Program-made: the position numbers and the translations under genes
Shown: positions 1-8,004 of the stretch, in pieces
How positions within the stretch are numbered: the stretch's first letter is position 1
How the letters are laid out: the number at the start of each line of letters is the position of its first letter
Notes under the pieces: generated by a model
Seen by the model: only the letters and a program-made list of their open reading frames with translations
Told to the model about the DNA's origin: nothing
The model's database searches: none
NCBI GenBank assembly: GCA_018398765.1
Contig: JAHBMJ010005729.1
Span: 1 to 17,186 of the forward strand
Direction: 5' to 3'
DNA from: Chromera velia
Lineage: Eukaryota; Sar; Chromeraceae
DNA: 17,186 nt

Positions 1-25
1 CCGGCCCCCCCCCCCCCCCCCCCCC
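1..25. repeat. Poly-C run at left edge
   Basis: After CCGG there are 21 consecutive C. With the poly-G at the other end this suggests the contig was broken at homopolymers. It has no visible coding role. Confidence 0.9.
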
Positions 26-93
26 GCACTGGCTTCCAGACCTTCGACTCAAATGATCAGACAGACAGGGCAGCTAGCTGTGTCCTCCCTTCC

Positions 94-1189
94 TTACAAG
101 GCTGAAGGGTCCAAAACCTTGAGGATCGTTCGCAGTTTCTTGACCTCAAATTTCTTCTGGTCGCCCGTCATGTCTGACGTCTGCTGGCTCAGCTTTCCGG
201 CAACGGCGGCGTAGTCGGCCTTCACCTCCTCCTTGTTGTATTCTGCATTGCACGTACGTAAGTAGACAGGAAGAAGAAGAAGAAGGTTGTATTCTGCATT
301 GCATGTACGTAAGTAGACAGGAAGAAGAAGAAGAAGAACGTTGTATTCTGCATTGCATGTACGTAAGTAGACAGGAAGAAGAAGAAGAACGTTGTATTCT
401 GCATTGCATGTACGTAAGTAGACAGGAAGAAGAAGAAGAAGAACGTTGTATTCTGCATTGCATGTACGTAAGTAGACAGGAAGAAGAAGAAGAAGAAGGT
501 TGTATTCTGCATTGCATGTACGTAAGTAGACAGGAAGAAGAAGAACAAGAACCAGGAGAACTATAGTGGAGACGAGAAAAAGAAAGAAAACAATGAAGGG
601 GAGCAGAAAACGAAGAAACAAAGAAACAAACAAACTTTCTTAACTTGATGAATGAAGATGAAGGGCGCCCCCCGATGCCTGCCGATGGGGAGGGGGAACT
701 AAATTTAGATCGGCAGGCAGGCCAAACACAAGAGAGAGAGAACAGCCTGCCGATGGGGAGGGGGAACTAAATTTAGATCGGCAGGCAGGCCAAACAAGAG
801 AGAGAACAGCATGCCAATGGGGAGGGGGAACTAAATTTAGATCGGCAGGCAGGCCAGACAAGAGAGAGAGAGAACAGCCTGCCGATGGGGAGGGGGAACT
901 AAATTTAGATCGGCAGGCAGGCCAAACAAGAGAGAGAACAGCCTGCCGATGGGGAGGGGGAACTAAATTTAGATCGGCAGGCAGGCCAAACAAGAGAGAG
1001 AACAGCCTGCCAATGGGGAGGGGGAACTAAATTTAGATCGGCAGGCAGGCCAAACAAGAGACAGAGAGAGAGAACGCAGACTGCAGACGCGCACGCAACA
1101 AAGCAGATTCATCCAGCAGACAAACAAGCAAGCAAGCAGGCAACGAATGACGCAGGAGGAAAGACAGCCCCTCTATTGTGAGCCACCGA

Positions 1190-1221
<32 letters not shown>

Positions 1222-1503
1222 AGCAAAAACAAAAGGCCGAGAGGGAAAGAAAGGGTAAACTAAAAAGAGAAAGAACGAAAAACAGACAGGCAGATAGATA
1301 GACGCCTTATTTTCCCTCCTCTTCTTCATGAACACAGCAGACACACTACATGAGCTCTTTGTTTCTGCTTTCTTTCTTTTTCCTTTTGAACCAAAAATAA
1401 ACAGGACAAAAGCACAAAGAAAAGAGCAGACAGACAGGAAGAAGGAAGGAAGGAAGGAAGAAAGGAAGAAAGGAAGAAAGGAAGAAAGGAAGAAAGGAAG
1501 AAA

Positions 1504-1535
<32 letters not shown>

Positions 1536-1595
1536 AAGAAAGAAAGAAGGAAAGAAAGAAAGAAAAGAAAAGGAAGAAAGGAAGAAAGGAAGAAA

Positions 1596-1627
<32 letters not shown>

Positions 1628-1670
1628 AAGAAAGAAAGAAGGAAAGAAAGAAAGAAAAGAAAAGAAAGAA

Positions 1671-1706
<36 letters not shown>

Positions 1707-1713
1707 AAGAAAA

Positions 1714-1744
<31 letters not shown>

Positions 1745-1986
1745 AGAAAGAAAGAAAGAAAGAAAGAAAGAAAAGGAAGGAAGGAAGGAAGGGAGGAAGG
1801 AAGGAAGGAAGGAAGGAAATAAATAAAGAAAGAAAGAGAGAAAGAAAAGAAAAGAAAGAAAAAAAAAAAAAGAAAGAAAGAAAGAAAGAAAAGAAAGAAA
1901 AGAAGGAAAGAAAGAAAGAAAGAAAAGAAAGAAAAGAAAGAAAAGAAAGAAAAGAAAGAAAGAAAGAAAGAAGAGAAAGAAAGAAG

Positions 1987-2029
<43 letters not shown>

Positions 2030-3742
2030 AAAGAAAAGAAAGACCCACTTGAGAGATCCTCGCACCCTTCGACAAATGCCATAAAATATCCGGGTCCAAC
2101 TACGGCCCCCCCGTTCTTCACGACTGCACGCATCCACGCACGCACGCACGCACGGACCCAAATGGCATGAATGAATGAATGAATGAATGAATGAATGGAT
2201 GAACGAATGAATGAATGAATGAATGAATGAAAGTTTCATTCAAGGTGGGCAATTGCATGCTCTCTCAATTGAAACAGATGAATGAATGAATGAATTTCCT
2301 CCCGCCTTCCAGTTCGGACAGCCAAGTAAGTGTTAGATAGATCAAAACACAGGAAGGAACGAATGCAGTGTACAGTATGTGGACAAAGACAGAGACCAAA
2401 GTTGGGTAGGAAAGACATGATGAAGTCTCAATCTCTTTTCGCACACAGATTTCCTCCCGCTCTTCCGGCCTTAATTCCGCAGATAGAAGAACCCGAACGG
2501 GAGGAAATTAAGGTAATAAGAAGGAACGAGGAAGATGTGGCTGCAATGCAATGATGAAGCACAGGACGGAGGAATGAGGGTGCTATGGACCCTCTGTCTG
2601 TCAGTCAGGGTTTGTCTGTCAGAAGCTCTCTCTCTCTCTTTTCAGTCAGTCAGTCAGTCAGTCAGTGAGACGGCCGATCGACCGAGGATTTTTTCCTTCC
2701 GTCGACCGACCGACCGACCGACCAACTGACCAATGGACCACTTGTTGTCTCCTTGCTCGATGAGTTTTCCCTTCGTGTCCGGAGGCACCTGTCCCCCTGC
2801 CGGTCTGCCGTTGATTTTGATGATGCCGAAATCGTCCAGGGACACCAACACCTTCTCGTGCCCCGGACGAATCTGTTCAAACGGCCGGACGGACATTCAA
2901 GCAACAACACGGCAAAAGAGAAAAAGGAAGGAGGAAAAGAAAGATGTACGTACACGTACAGATGGACAGGCCGGTAGGTTCAAGAGAGAGCCGTCTAACA
3001 CACAGGGCGGAGGGAGCTGCGGGTTGAGAAGAGAAAACTCATGCCTGCTCGCTCTGCACACAAGTGGTCCGTCCTTTTGGGCTCCAACAGCACACACAGG
3101 CAGGCAGGCAGGCAGGCAGAAAGAAAGAAACCAGCAGGGAGAGTGAATGAAGCATCCACGCCTGCAGGCCCAGGTAGGGTCATCCACACCAACCAACACC
3201 AGACCTTCCATCACACACGCACACAGAGTGAGCACGTGCGGTTGCCCACATCTGCACACCGAGAGACGATAAAGCGAGAAAGAGAGAGATCCCCAGACAG
3301 ACAGAGAGAGGGAGAGAATACGAGACAAATGCTCCAGTCTTGTGTCCCTGGTTGATAACAACCGCACTCACTGACTTCAATGTCTCCGAATTCCTTCACT
3401 GGCACTTGGACAGCATCGATGTCGAACTTGAAGGTACCCAGCTCTCTGACAGTCAACCACATCTGCATAGGCTCAGCTTCCATCGTTACCCAGCTCCTTG
3501 ATGAGGAGGGGCCCTGGGAACGCCTCAAAAATGGTCTGCAAGGAACAGAGACAGCACACAGAAGCAAAGGAAGCGTCAGCAACAGCCAATGGAAGAGGGT
3601 GTCTCCTACCTCAGAAGAATCTTTCAATCCGTGCGGAGGAGCACGGACGCGTCTCGACTCACCGTGAAACATCTCTGGCAAGGGTGAAGCCCAAGGCTCC
3701 GGACAGGCACGAAAAGAGGGTAACGACAGGAAGGAAGAGCAT
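94..3742 (-). CDS. Unrecognised, probably plastid-targeted protein, five exons, 201 aa
   Basis: Spliced gene read from the minus strand. Exons are 3742-3663, 3535-3376, 2872-2731, 2123-2049 and 242-94, ending in TAA. Intron phases are 2, 0, 1 and 1, and every junction restores the frame. Donors are GTGAGT, GTCAGT, GTCAGT and GTGGGT; acceptors are TGCAG, AACAG, TGCAG and TGCAG. Residues 1-18 (MLFLPVVTLFSCLSGALG) look like a signal peptide followed by F. Residues 19 to about 43 are Ser/Arg-rich with few acids, like a transit peptide, so import into a complex plastid is inferred. The mature part includes RPGHEKVLVSLDDFG and KINGRPAGGQVPP in exon 3, a Gly-rich NGGAVVGPGYF in exon 4, and a charged helical tail ending LKVLDPSAL. 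No known family is recognised. An alternative exon 4 donor (GTGCGA, 2065) breaks the phase. The last acceptor lies in a six-copy repeat, so the N-side of exon 5 may vary. Confidence 0.78.
235..548 (-). repeat. Six-copy minisatellite made of a 3' splice site
   Basis: Six tandem units begin at 235, 286, 340, 391, 445 and 499, spaced 51, 54, 51, 54 and 54 bp. On the minus strand each unit is (TTC)n, then CTGTCTACTTACGTACATG, then CAATGCAG, then AATACAAC. That is a pyrimidine tract, an AG acceptor and the first 8 nt of exon 5 of the upstream-reading gene. Length changes come mainly from whole TTC triplets, so every unit is a multiple of three. No stop occurs in the exon 5 frame across the array. 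Only the unit next to the exon has CACGTACG in place of CATGTACG on the plus strand. Confidence 0.95.
677..1068. repeat. Six-copy 64-68 bp minisatellite with built-in inverted repeat
   Basis: Units start at 677, 745, 809, 877, 941 and 1005. Each holds GCCTGCCGAT and its exact reverse complement ATCGGCAGGC, separated by a G-rich stretch and the palindrome CTAAATTTAG, then a (GA)n linker. Spacing changes (64 or 68) come from the GA linker. Copies 3 and 6 carry CCAAT instead of CCGAT in the left arm. The array lies inside the last intron of the 201-residue protein gene. Confidence 0.95.
1188..1221. repeat. (GAAA)n microsatellite
   Basis: Short uninterrupted GAAA tract inside intron 4 of the left-hand gene; pyrimidine-rich in the sense RNA. 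Confidence 0.9.
1437..2043. repeat. About 600 bp pure purine tract, GAAA/GGAA
   Basis: An almost unbroken run of A and G made of GAAA, GAAAA, GGAA and GAAG blocks. Long open frames here (Lys/Glu/Arg on one strand, Phe/Leu/Ser on the other) are repeat artefacts. In the sense orientation of the surrounding intron it is a continuous pyrimidine tract that begins about 5 nt after the exon 4 donor. Confidence 0.95.
2165..2300. repeat. (GAAT)n microsatellites and flanking repeats
   Basis: GAATGAATG blocks at about 2165-2230 and 2278-2295 within intron 3 of the left-hand gene. A (CACG)n tract at about 2134-2154 sits next to the acceptor of exon 4, so the repeats press right up to the splice site. 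Confidence 0.85.
2647..2722. repeat. (CAGT)n and (GACC)n tetranucleotide repeats at a donor
   Basis: GTCAGTCAGTCAGTCAGT at about 2644-2667 and a GACC array at about 2703-2722. In the sense (minus) direction the GGTC array starts a few bases after the exon 3 donor GTCAGT at 2730. Confidence 0.9.
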
Positions 3743-3856
3743 CTTGAGGGAGAGATTGCAGGTTAAGAGACGAAAACAAGGAAGAGAAACTTCACTTCCT
3801 GAGGAACCTGCCAAACAGGCCAGCGCCACCTCTCACTGAAAGCACGTAAAACTGAT

Positions 3857-4465
3857 TGCTACGGGCTGCCTGGTGTACTTTGGAAGGCGGTAGCGCTTTG
3901 AGAGGACAGTGACCGATCCAAGATCCGAAGCTTGGTTGGCATGCAGTCTGAAAGGAATTAAGCGGCGCCATAGGGGCGCCTGATATGGCTGATTTCGACG
4001 GCCCACGGGCCCGGGCGGGCCCATACTACGGCGACAGCACCGCGGCATGCCCGGGCCGGCCCAGCCACTTGCCTTTGCGCCCTTCCGTTAAGCTTGTCAA
4101 GGTTATGTTTGCGTACGCATGCTGTTCTTTAGTGTGTCCTGTTCTTCAGTCTTTCTTCGTCATGCATCACCGTGCATTTGCTTGATCAGGCCACCGAAGA
4201 GTTGGTTTTTCTGTATTTCGCTGATCGATTGTGGCGCCTTATGGTGCCTTGGTTATGTTATATCATGTTGTCAGGCTACCCTAGGGTTTTACAGTGCTCT
4301 AACCAGCTCTGACATTCTAGCTCCTAGCATACCTATGCATATTAAACTTCACTGGTGTTTTATGCCGGGGGGTAAGCTCTGTCTTATCCTTTGTGCGCGG
4401 CCCTGGAATGTCTGCAGGCGGCCTGGCCGCGGCCAACCTGTGTGTAGGCCAGGCATGCTGTAGCA
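3857..4465. mobile_element. Small element with terminal inverted repeats, no coding capacity
   Basis: Positions 3857-3878 (TGCTACGGGCTGCCTGG...) match the reverse complement of 4444-4465 at 17 of 22 bases, with TGCTAC and TGCCTGG identical. The interior has GC-rich palindromes: GGCGCC-ATAGG-GGCGCC near 3964-3980, and GGGCCCGGGCGGGCCC near 4008-4023. There is no convincing open frame. A non-autonomous DNA transposon (MITE-like) fits. No clean target-site duplication is visible, so the family and exact ends are uncertain. Confidence 0.5.
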
Positions 4466-5163
4466 CCCGGCATTATAATTCTCCAGCAGCCCCAACCCAT
4501 ACGCATGCAATCTGATGCACTCCGTGCAAACAGCCCAAAAAAAAGAATTAACTTTGTTTTGATCCTATTTGACCCCCATTGTCCCCCAATGATCTTGTAT
4601 CCTGTCAGTTTTATTTGTGCGACACGAATCTATCTTCCCAAAGTTTTAAGTCGAATTCAATTGTACCCCCGAGAAGGCTTCCTATCATCAATCAGTGAGC
4701 CGAGCAAAAGCAACATCTCTAAAATTCTGCCTCTTTTTTTCAGGACTTGCGTTTTTTTTTTTTCAGCGGCCTTTGGCCGCCTTGTTTCAAGATTATGTAA
4801 AAATTCTGTGGTATTCTGCGGCCACTTTTCAACGAGTAGAACTTGACAGGCAGATAGGAATGTAGAAGAATACTTGGAAGCACGCAAAAGCCCTAATCAA
4901 TTTAAAACTTTGCGCATAAAAGCCCTGACGCTAAAAGCATCAGGACGCAAAAGCCCGAGGCTTAATTTAATGATAAAAATTAAAAATGATGGGATTGAAA
5001 GCTTCTTGGAGGTATTCAATTATTATCAATTGTACTATTATTATAATCATTATTGTATTATCATAGATTCGCAACATACGCGAACTCAGCCGTATTGTCA
5101 TCAATCATCTTAACTCTTTATAGGTACGCTCTCCGGGTCAAATTTCTTAAGCCCTCACTTTCC
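4466..5163. other. AT-rich intergenic stretch
   Basis: No supported gene. It contains four copies of a short motif, CGC(AT)AAAAGC, near 4883, 4913, 4929 and 4946, and an AT-rich ATTATTATAA region near 5020-5070. The open frames here are short, with no recognisable protein features. Confidence 0.6.
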
Positions 5164-5422
5164 CCACTTATAGAGAGGAGGCGGGCGTGCATTGGTTGCC
5201 GGTCCCGTGCTGCTGCATTGCCTATCAATACGGCGCGGCTTAAGACATTATGGAGACGGAGAAAATGTATGTGTCAATCCATGTTATGAAATTGCTTAGT
5301 GAAATACTCAGGGTGATTTGATGGAACAACTCTCGATCGATGAGAGCAGAAGCTGGACAAACATCTTGCATTATTATTCCTGTATAGAGAACCGTGTAAG
5401 AGAACTAGAATGGTCCTTAACT
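5164..5422 (+). repeat. Left (5') LTR, truncated at both ends
   Basis: Direct copy of 9837-10107, starting CCACTTATAGAGAGG and ending GTCCTTAACT. It lacks the TG start seen at the right copy and a 12-bp stretch (compare about 9871-9882). Its downstream end passes directly into integrase coding sequence. TTATAG near 5168 could be a TATA-like element. Confidence 0.9.
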
Positions 5423-6589
5423 TAAAAGGAGGGTATTCATTGCATATCCAAGACCAGTATGATGACTGGCTTGCTCAAGAGGTAGTCGAAACAAAAGATT
5501 CTGCCATAATCCGTGCCGCCTATGATTGTTGGTCCCGCAGTCTGGAGGGTGATCTCACCCCTGAGGTGATGACCGATCATGGGACCGAATTTCAAGGTGA
5601 TTGGTGTGAATGGTTAGCTGAGCGGGAAGCCACAAACCTCTTGACCCCTGTAGGCAGCCACCACTCTCTCGGCAAAACAGAGTGTTCCCATCATGAGTGG
5701 CTCATGGTTTTGTGGGGCATTCTCAGAGATCGAGGTCTTGATGCTTGACGATTTGCATTGGAAGGAGTTTGCTTCCTTTACCACAGCCAAATACAATCGT
5801 CAGCCTCGAGCATCCACTCACAAGAGCCCATTCGAGCGACGCTGGGGTGCCCAGCCACCCAGTCCTCCCATCGACGCCCTGCGTGACCTCCTTCAGACCT
5901 CCCGTCGCCCCTCTGCCGAGACGTTCCCATTCCCCGTTGGCTCGTCCGTCCTCTACCATCACCCTGACCATCCCCGCGCTAAGCTTGCACCCCTCTACAC
6001 TTCTGTGACTGTTCTGCAGCGCATAAGTGAGCATGTGTTCTGATTGTGTCTTCCTTCTGGACGGCCCATCCTGTTACATCGCAAGTGTATCCGTCCCAAT
6101 GACAGCCCCTACCCAAACCTTGTCTATGTCGTTCCATTGCCGTCGGACTCCCCTTCCGAGCGCCCAGACATATCCGTTGGGTCTCCTCACCAGGCGCAGT
6201 AGCAGTAACCACAGCAGTCTTCAGACATACAGTGTCCGTCTGACCAGCCGCCCTCTCCCAAGTTTCACATCACTGATTTTAACAAAGATGAGCTCATTCT
6301 TTGGCGGGATGAGAACACAGGCCGCTGTTTGCTTGGTAGCGTCCGTGCTGTCGACCCTAAAGGTGAAGGATGGGTTGGGGTTCAGGCATGGGGATCAAAC
6401 GGCAAGCAGCCTCTTACAAGCCGACGTATATAGCCTGCATGGTGCCCTCTCAGGGGCCGCCCCAAACTTTTGTACGGTGCACAAAAACCTTCTGGGTGTG
6501 GGCCCGAGCTTTGCTTTCTGGTCTCAGAAGAGGTTGTTGAGCGAAACATTATCCTCTCTACCGAGGGGACTCTCCCCTCCCACCCCTAG
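5410..6589 (+). pseudogene. Copia integrase and linker remains
   Basis: The integrase core is read at 5410-5745. A candidate first acidic residue lies in IQDQYDDW, the second in MTDHGTEFQGDW, and the final E in GKTE, giving a D,D,E pattern. After a one-base shift near 5740 the second frame continues with the usual C-terminal part (KYNRQPRASTHKSPFERRWG), then a basic RKCIRPNDSPYPN segment and ELILWRDENTGRC. That frame stays free of further shifts to 6589 but has stops at 6041, 6200, 6206, 6431 and 6587. The stops at 6200 and 6206 fall inside a CAG/CAA (Gln) run, which points to C-to-T change. Confidence 0.85.
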
Positions 6590-6690
6590 TTGCATGATGG
6601 CCGGGTAATTACCGGGTAACCGGTTATCTGGCCGGGCTAGACCAATTTTTTAATAATGGCCAGGTGACCGGTTTACCGGCCATATAATTA

Positions 6691-6778
6691 AAAAAAAAAA
6701 CAAAAATAAAAATCTAGAAAAAAAAATTAAAAAAAATATAGAAAAAAAAATTATAGAAAAAAAATTAAAAAAAAATCT
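6691..6778. repeat. A-rich low-complexity stretch
   Basis: Runs of A broken by TCTAG and TTATAG, next to the left end of the nested insert. It has no coding content. Confidence 0.8.
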
Positions 6779-7032
6779 AGCCGCATTCGAAAGACGCGGA
6801 AACTTTTGAATCCTAAAACTGTTTTTCTTTCACGCATGAAACTCATATGCATGCACAACAAGTGAATAACATGCATGAAAATCGATGAAACACATTCATG
6901 CGGCATGAAAGCACACACACATGCACAAAACACGCGTGAAACACATGCACAGTCAACTCGATGCGATAGCTGTATCTGAACAAAAACCAGTTGAGGGATT
7001 TTGATCCATCAACTGATTTGCGCAGATACTTT

Positions 7033-7575
7033 CTATCTAGCGCCTCTTCTCAGACTCTTCTTGGCATTGACGACAGCCCGGGGCTGAGGCTGGACAAAAT
7101 CGATGACTTCCTCCCCTCCCCCTCTTCTGACTGCTTCTGTGGATGCATCAGGCTCATTTGCTCTCTCCTCCAACTCAACCTCCAAAGCCTCTTGTTCTTC
7201 TGCGAGGGTCTCTTGAGCAAACTGGGGGTAAAGCTGTTTCAGTTTCTTCATAGTGTCTTCTGGAACGCTCTTGCAGTTGTACCCAGCAGAACCAGCTGTC
7301 TTTATCAAATGTCTTACACAACGGTCAATGCGAACCGATTTCCACTCAAACTGACAGAATACACATTTTCCGGGCTTTTACGATCCAACTTCTGCACCAC
7401 CCTGTAAAGGAAGAATGACAGCTGGAATCTGTGTGAACAGTTTGCCTTTCGACATCTTGAAACTTCTAAGTTTGGCTTCTTTGGGGAACAACTGCTCAAT
7501 CAAGAGCAAAACCAACGTTTCAACAACACAGGGTCGCGACGTTTCTACATAAGAAAGTGACTGACCTTTGCATCA
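7033..7575 (-). pseudogene. BED-type zinc-finger protein, transposase N-terminal remnant
   Basis: On the minus strand one frame runs from about 7575 to 7033 with a single stop (TAA, 7380-7378). After the stop comes PGKCVFCQFEWKS, then RHLIKTAG, then CKSVPEDTMKKLKQLYP. This gives the C-x2-C...H...C ligands and the C-x-VP-x-D signature of plant-type hAT BED fingers. An acidic helix (AEEQEALEVELEERANEP) follows before the frame ends. No hAT catalytic or dimerisation domain follows, so only the DNA-binding N-terminus remains. Upstream of the stop, MSKGKLFTQIPAV could be the natural start. BED fingers are also found in host proteins, but the location inside a TE insert favours a transposase origin. 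Confidence 0.7.
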
Positions 7576-8004
7576 CTGAACGATCACATTCAATTGTGAC
7601 AGGAGACTGCATACAGGCGCGCACGGGTATCGCAAGCATGCCTGACGCGCCGGGCACGGTCGCAGCGGCCCCATTGGCGCCAAGGCCGCGCGGCGGCCGC
7701 ACGGACGTCGATCGGGCCGCGGCGCGGGCCCGCGGCGCCGCGCCGCCGCCGCGACTCGGCTGGCCAGGTTACCGGCCAACCTGGTAACCACCCCCCTATT
7801 TCTGGCTGACTACCAAGTTACCAGGATGCACCTAGGCTCCCACCTCTGTGACACTTACCGAAGTGTTCTCTTTGCAAGCCCAGAAACAGTGTTCCCCACC
7901 GATCGGTTGTCTTTTGATTCACTTGCCTCCTCAGCAGCCGCGGCTGCTATCTTCCCTCCTCCCCCCCACCCGACTCAAGTTGCAGGTGTGTCTGTTGTGT
8001 ATTT

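Larger units (their letters stand above)
6590..7830 (-). mobile_element. hAT-like insertion nested in the copia element
   Basis: The insert interrupts the coding region between integrase and reverse transcriptase. Left end TGCAT (6591) and right end ATGCA (7830) are inverted, and CCTAG occurs on both outer sides (6585-6589 and 7831-7835), a possible target duplication. Subterminal GGTAACCGG/GGTTACCGG motifs face each other: CCGGTTATCTGGCC near 6620, and the complement of GGCCAGGTTACCGG near 7762. Inside are A-rich DNA (6690-6780), CATGCA/CATGAA-rich DNA (6835-6950), a BED zinc-finger gene and a GC-rich palindromic block (7660-7765). hAT elements usually make 8-bp duplications, so the 5-bp match leaves the exact ends unsure. 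Confidence 0.6.

Noticed and set aside
235-1068. CRISPR-like arrays
   Set aside because: Units are tandem with no unique spacers, no cas genes, and the DNA is eukaryotic.
1033-2239. Long open frames of Phe/Leu/Ser or Lys/Glu/Arg
   Set aside because: They are translations of the GAAA/GGAA purine tract; only the short non-repetitive part (2049-2123) is kept, as an exon.
3491-3536. Different exon 2 frame reading TIFEAFPGPLLIKEL
   Set aside because: It looks protein-like but hits TGA and does not match the phase from exon 1; the chosen frame joins on both sides.
5693-6608. Overlapping plus and minus open frames in the integrase region
   Set aside because: All but the integrase frames are shadows; the shadow frames lack retroelement motifs.
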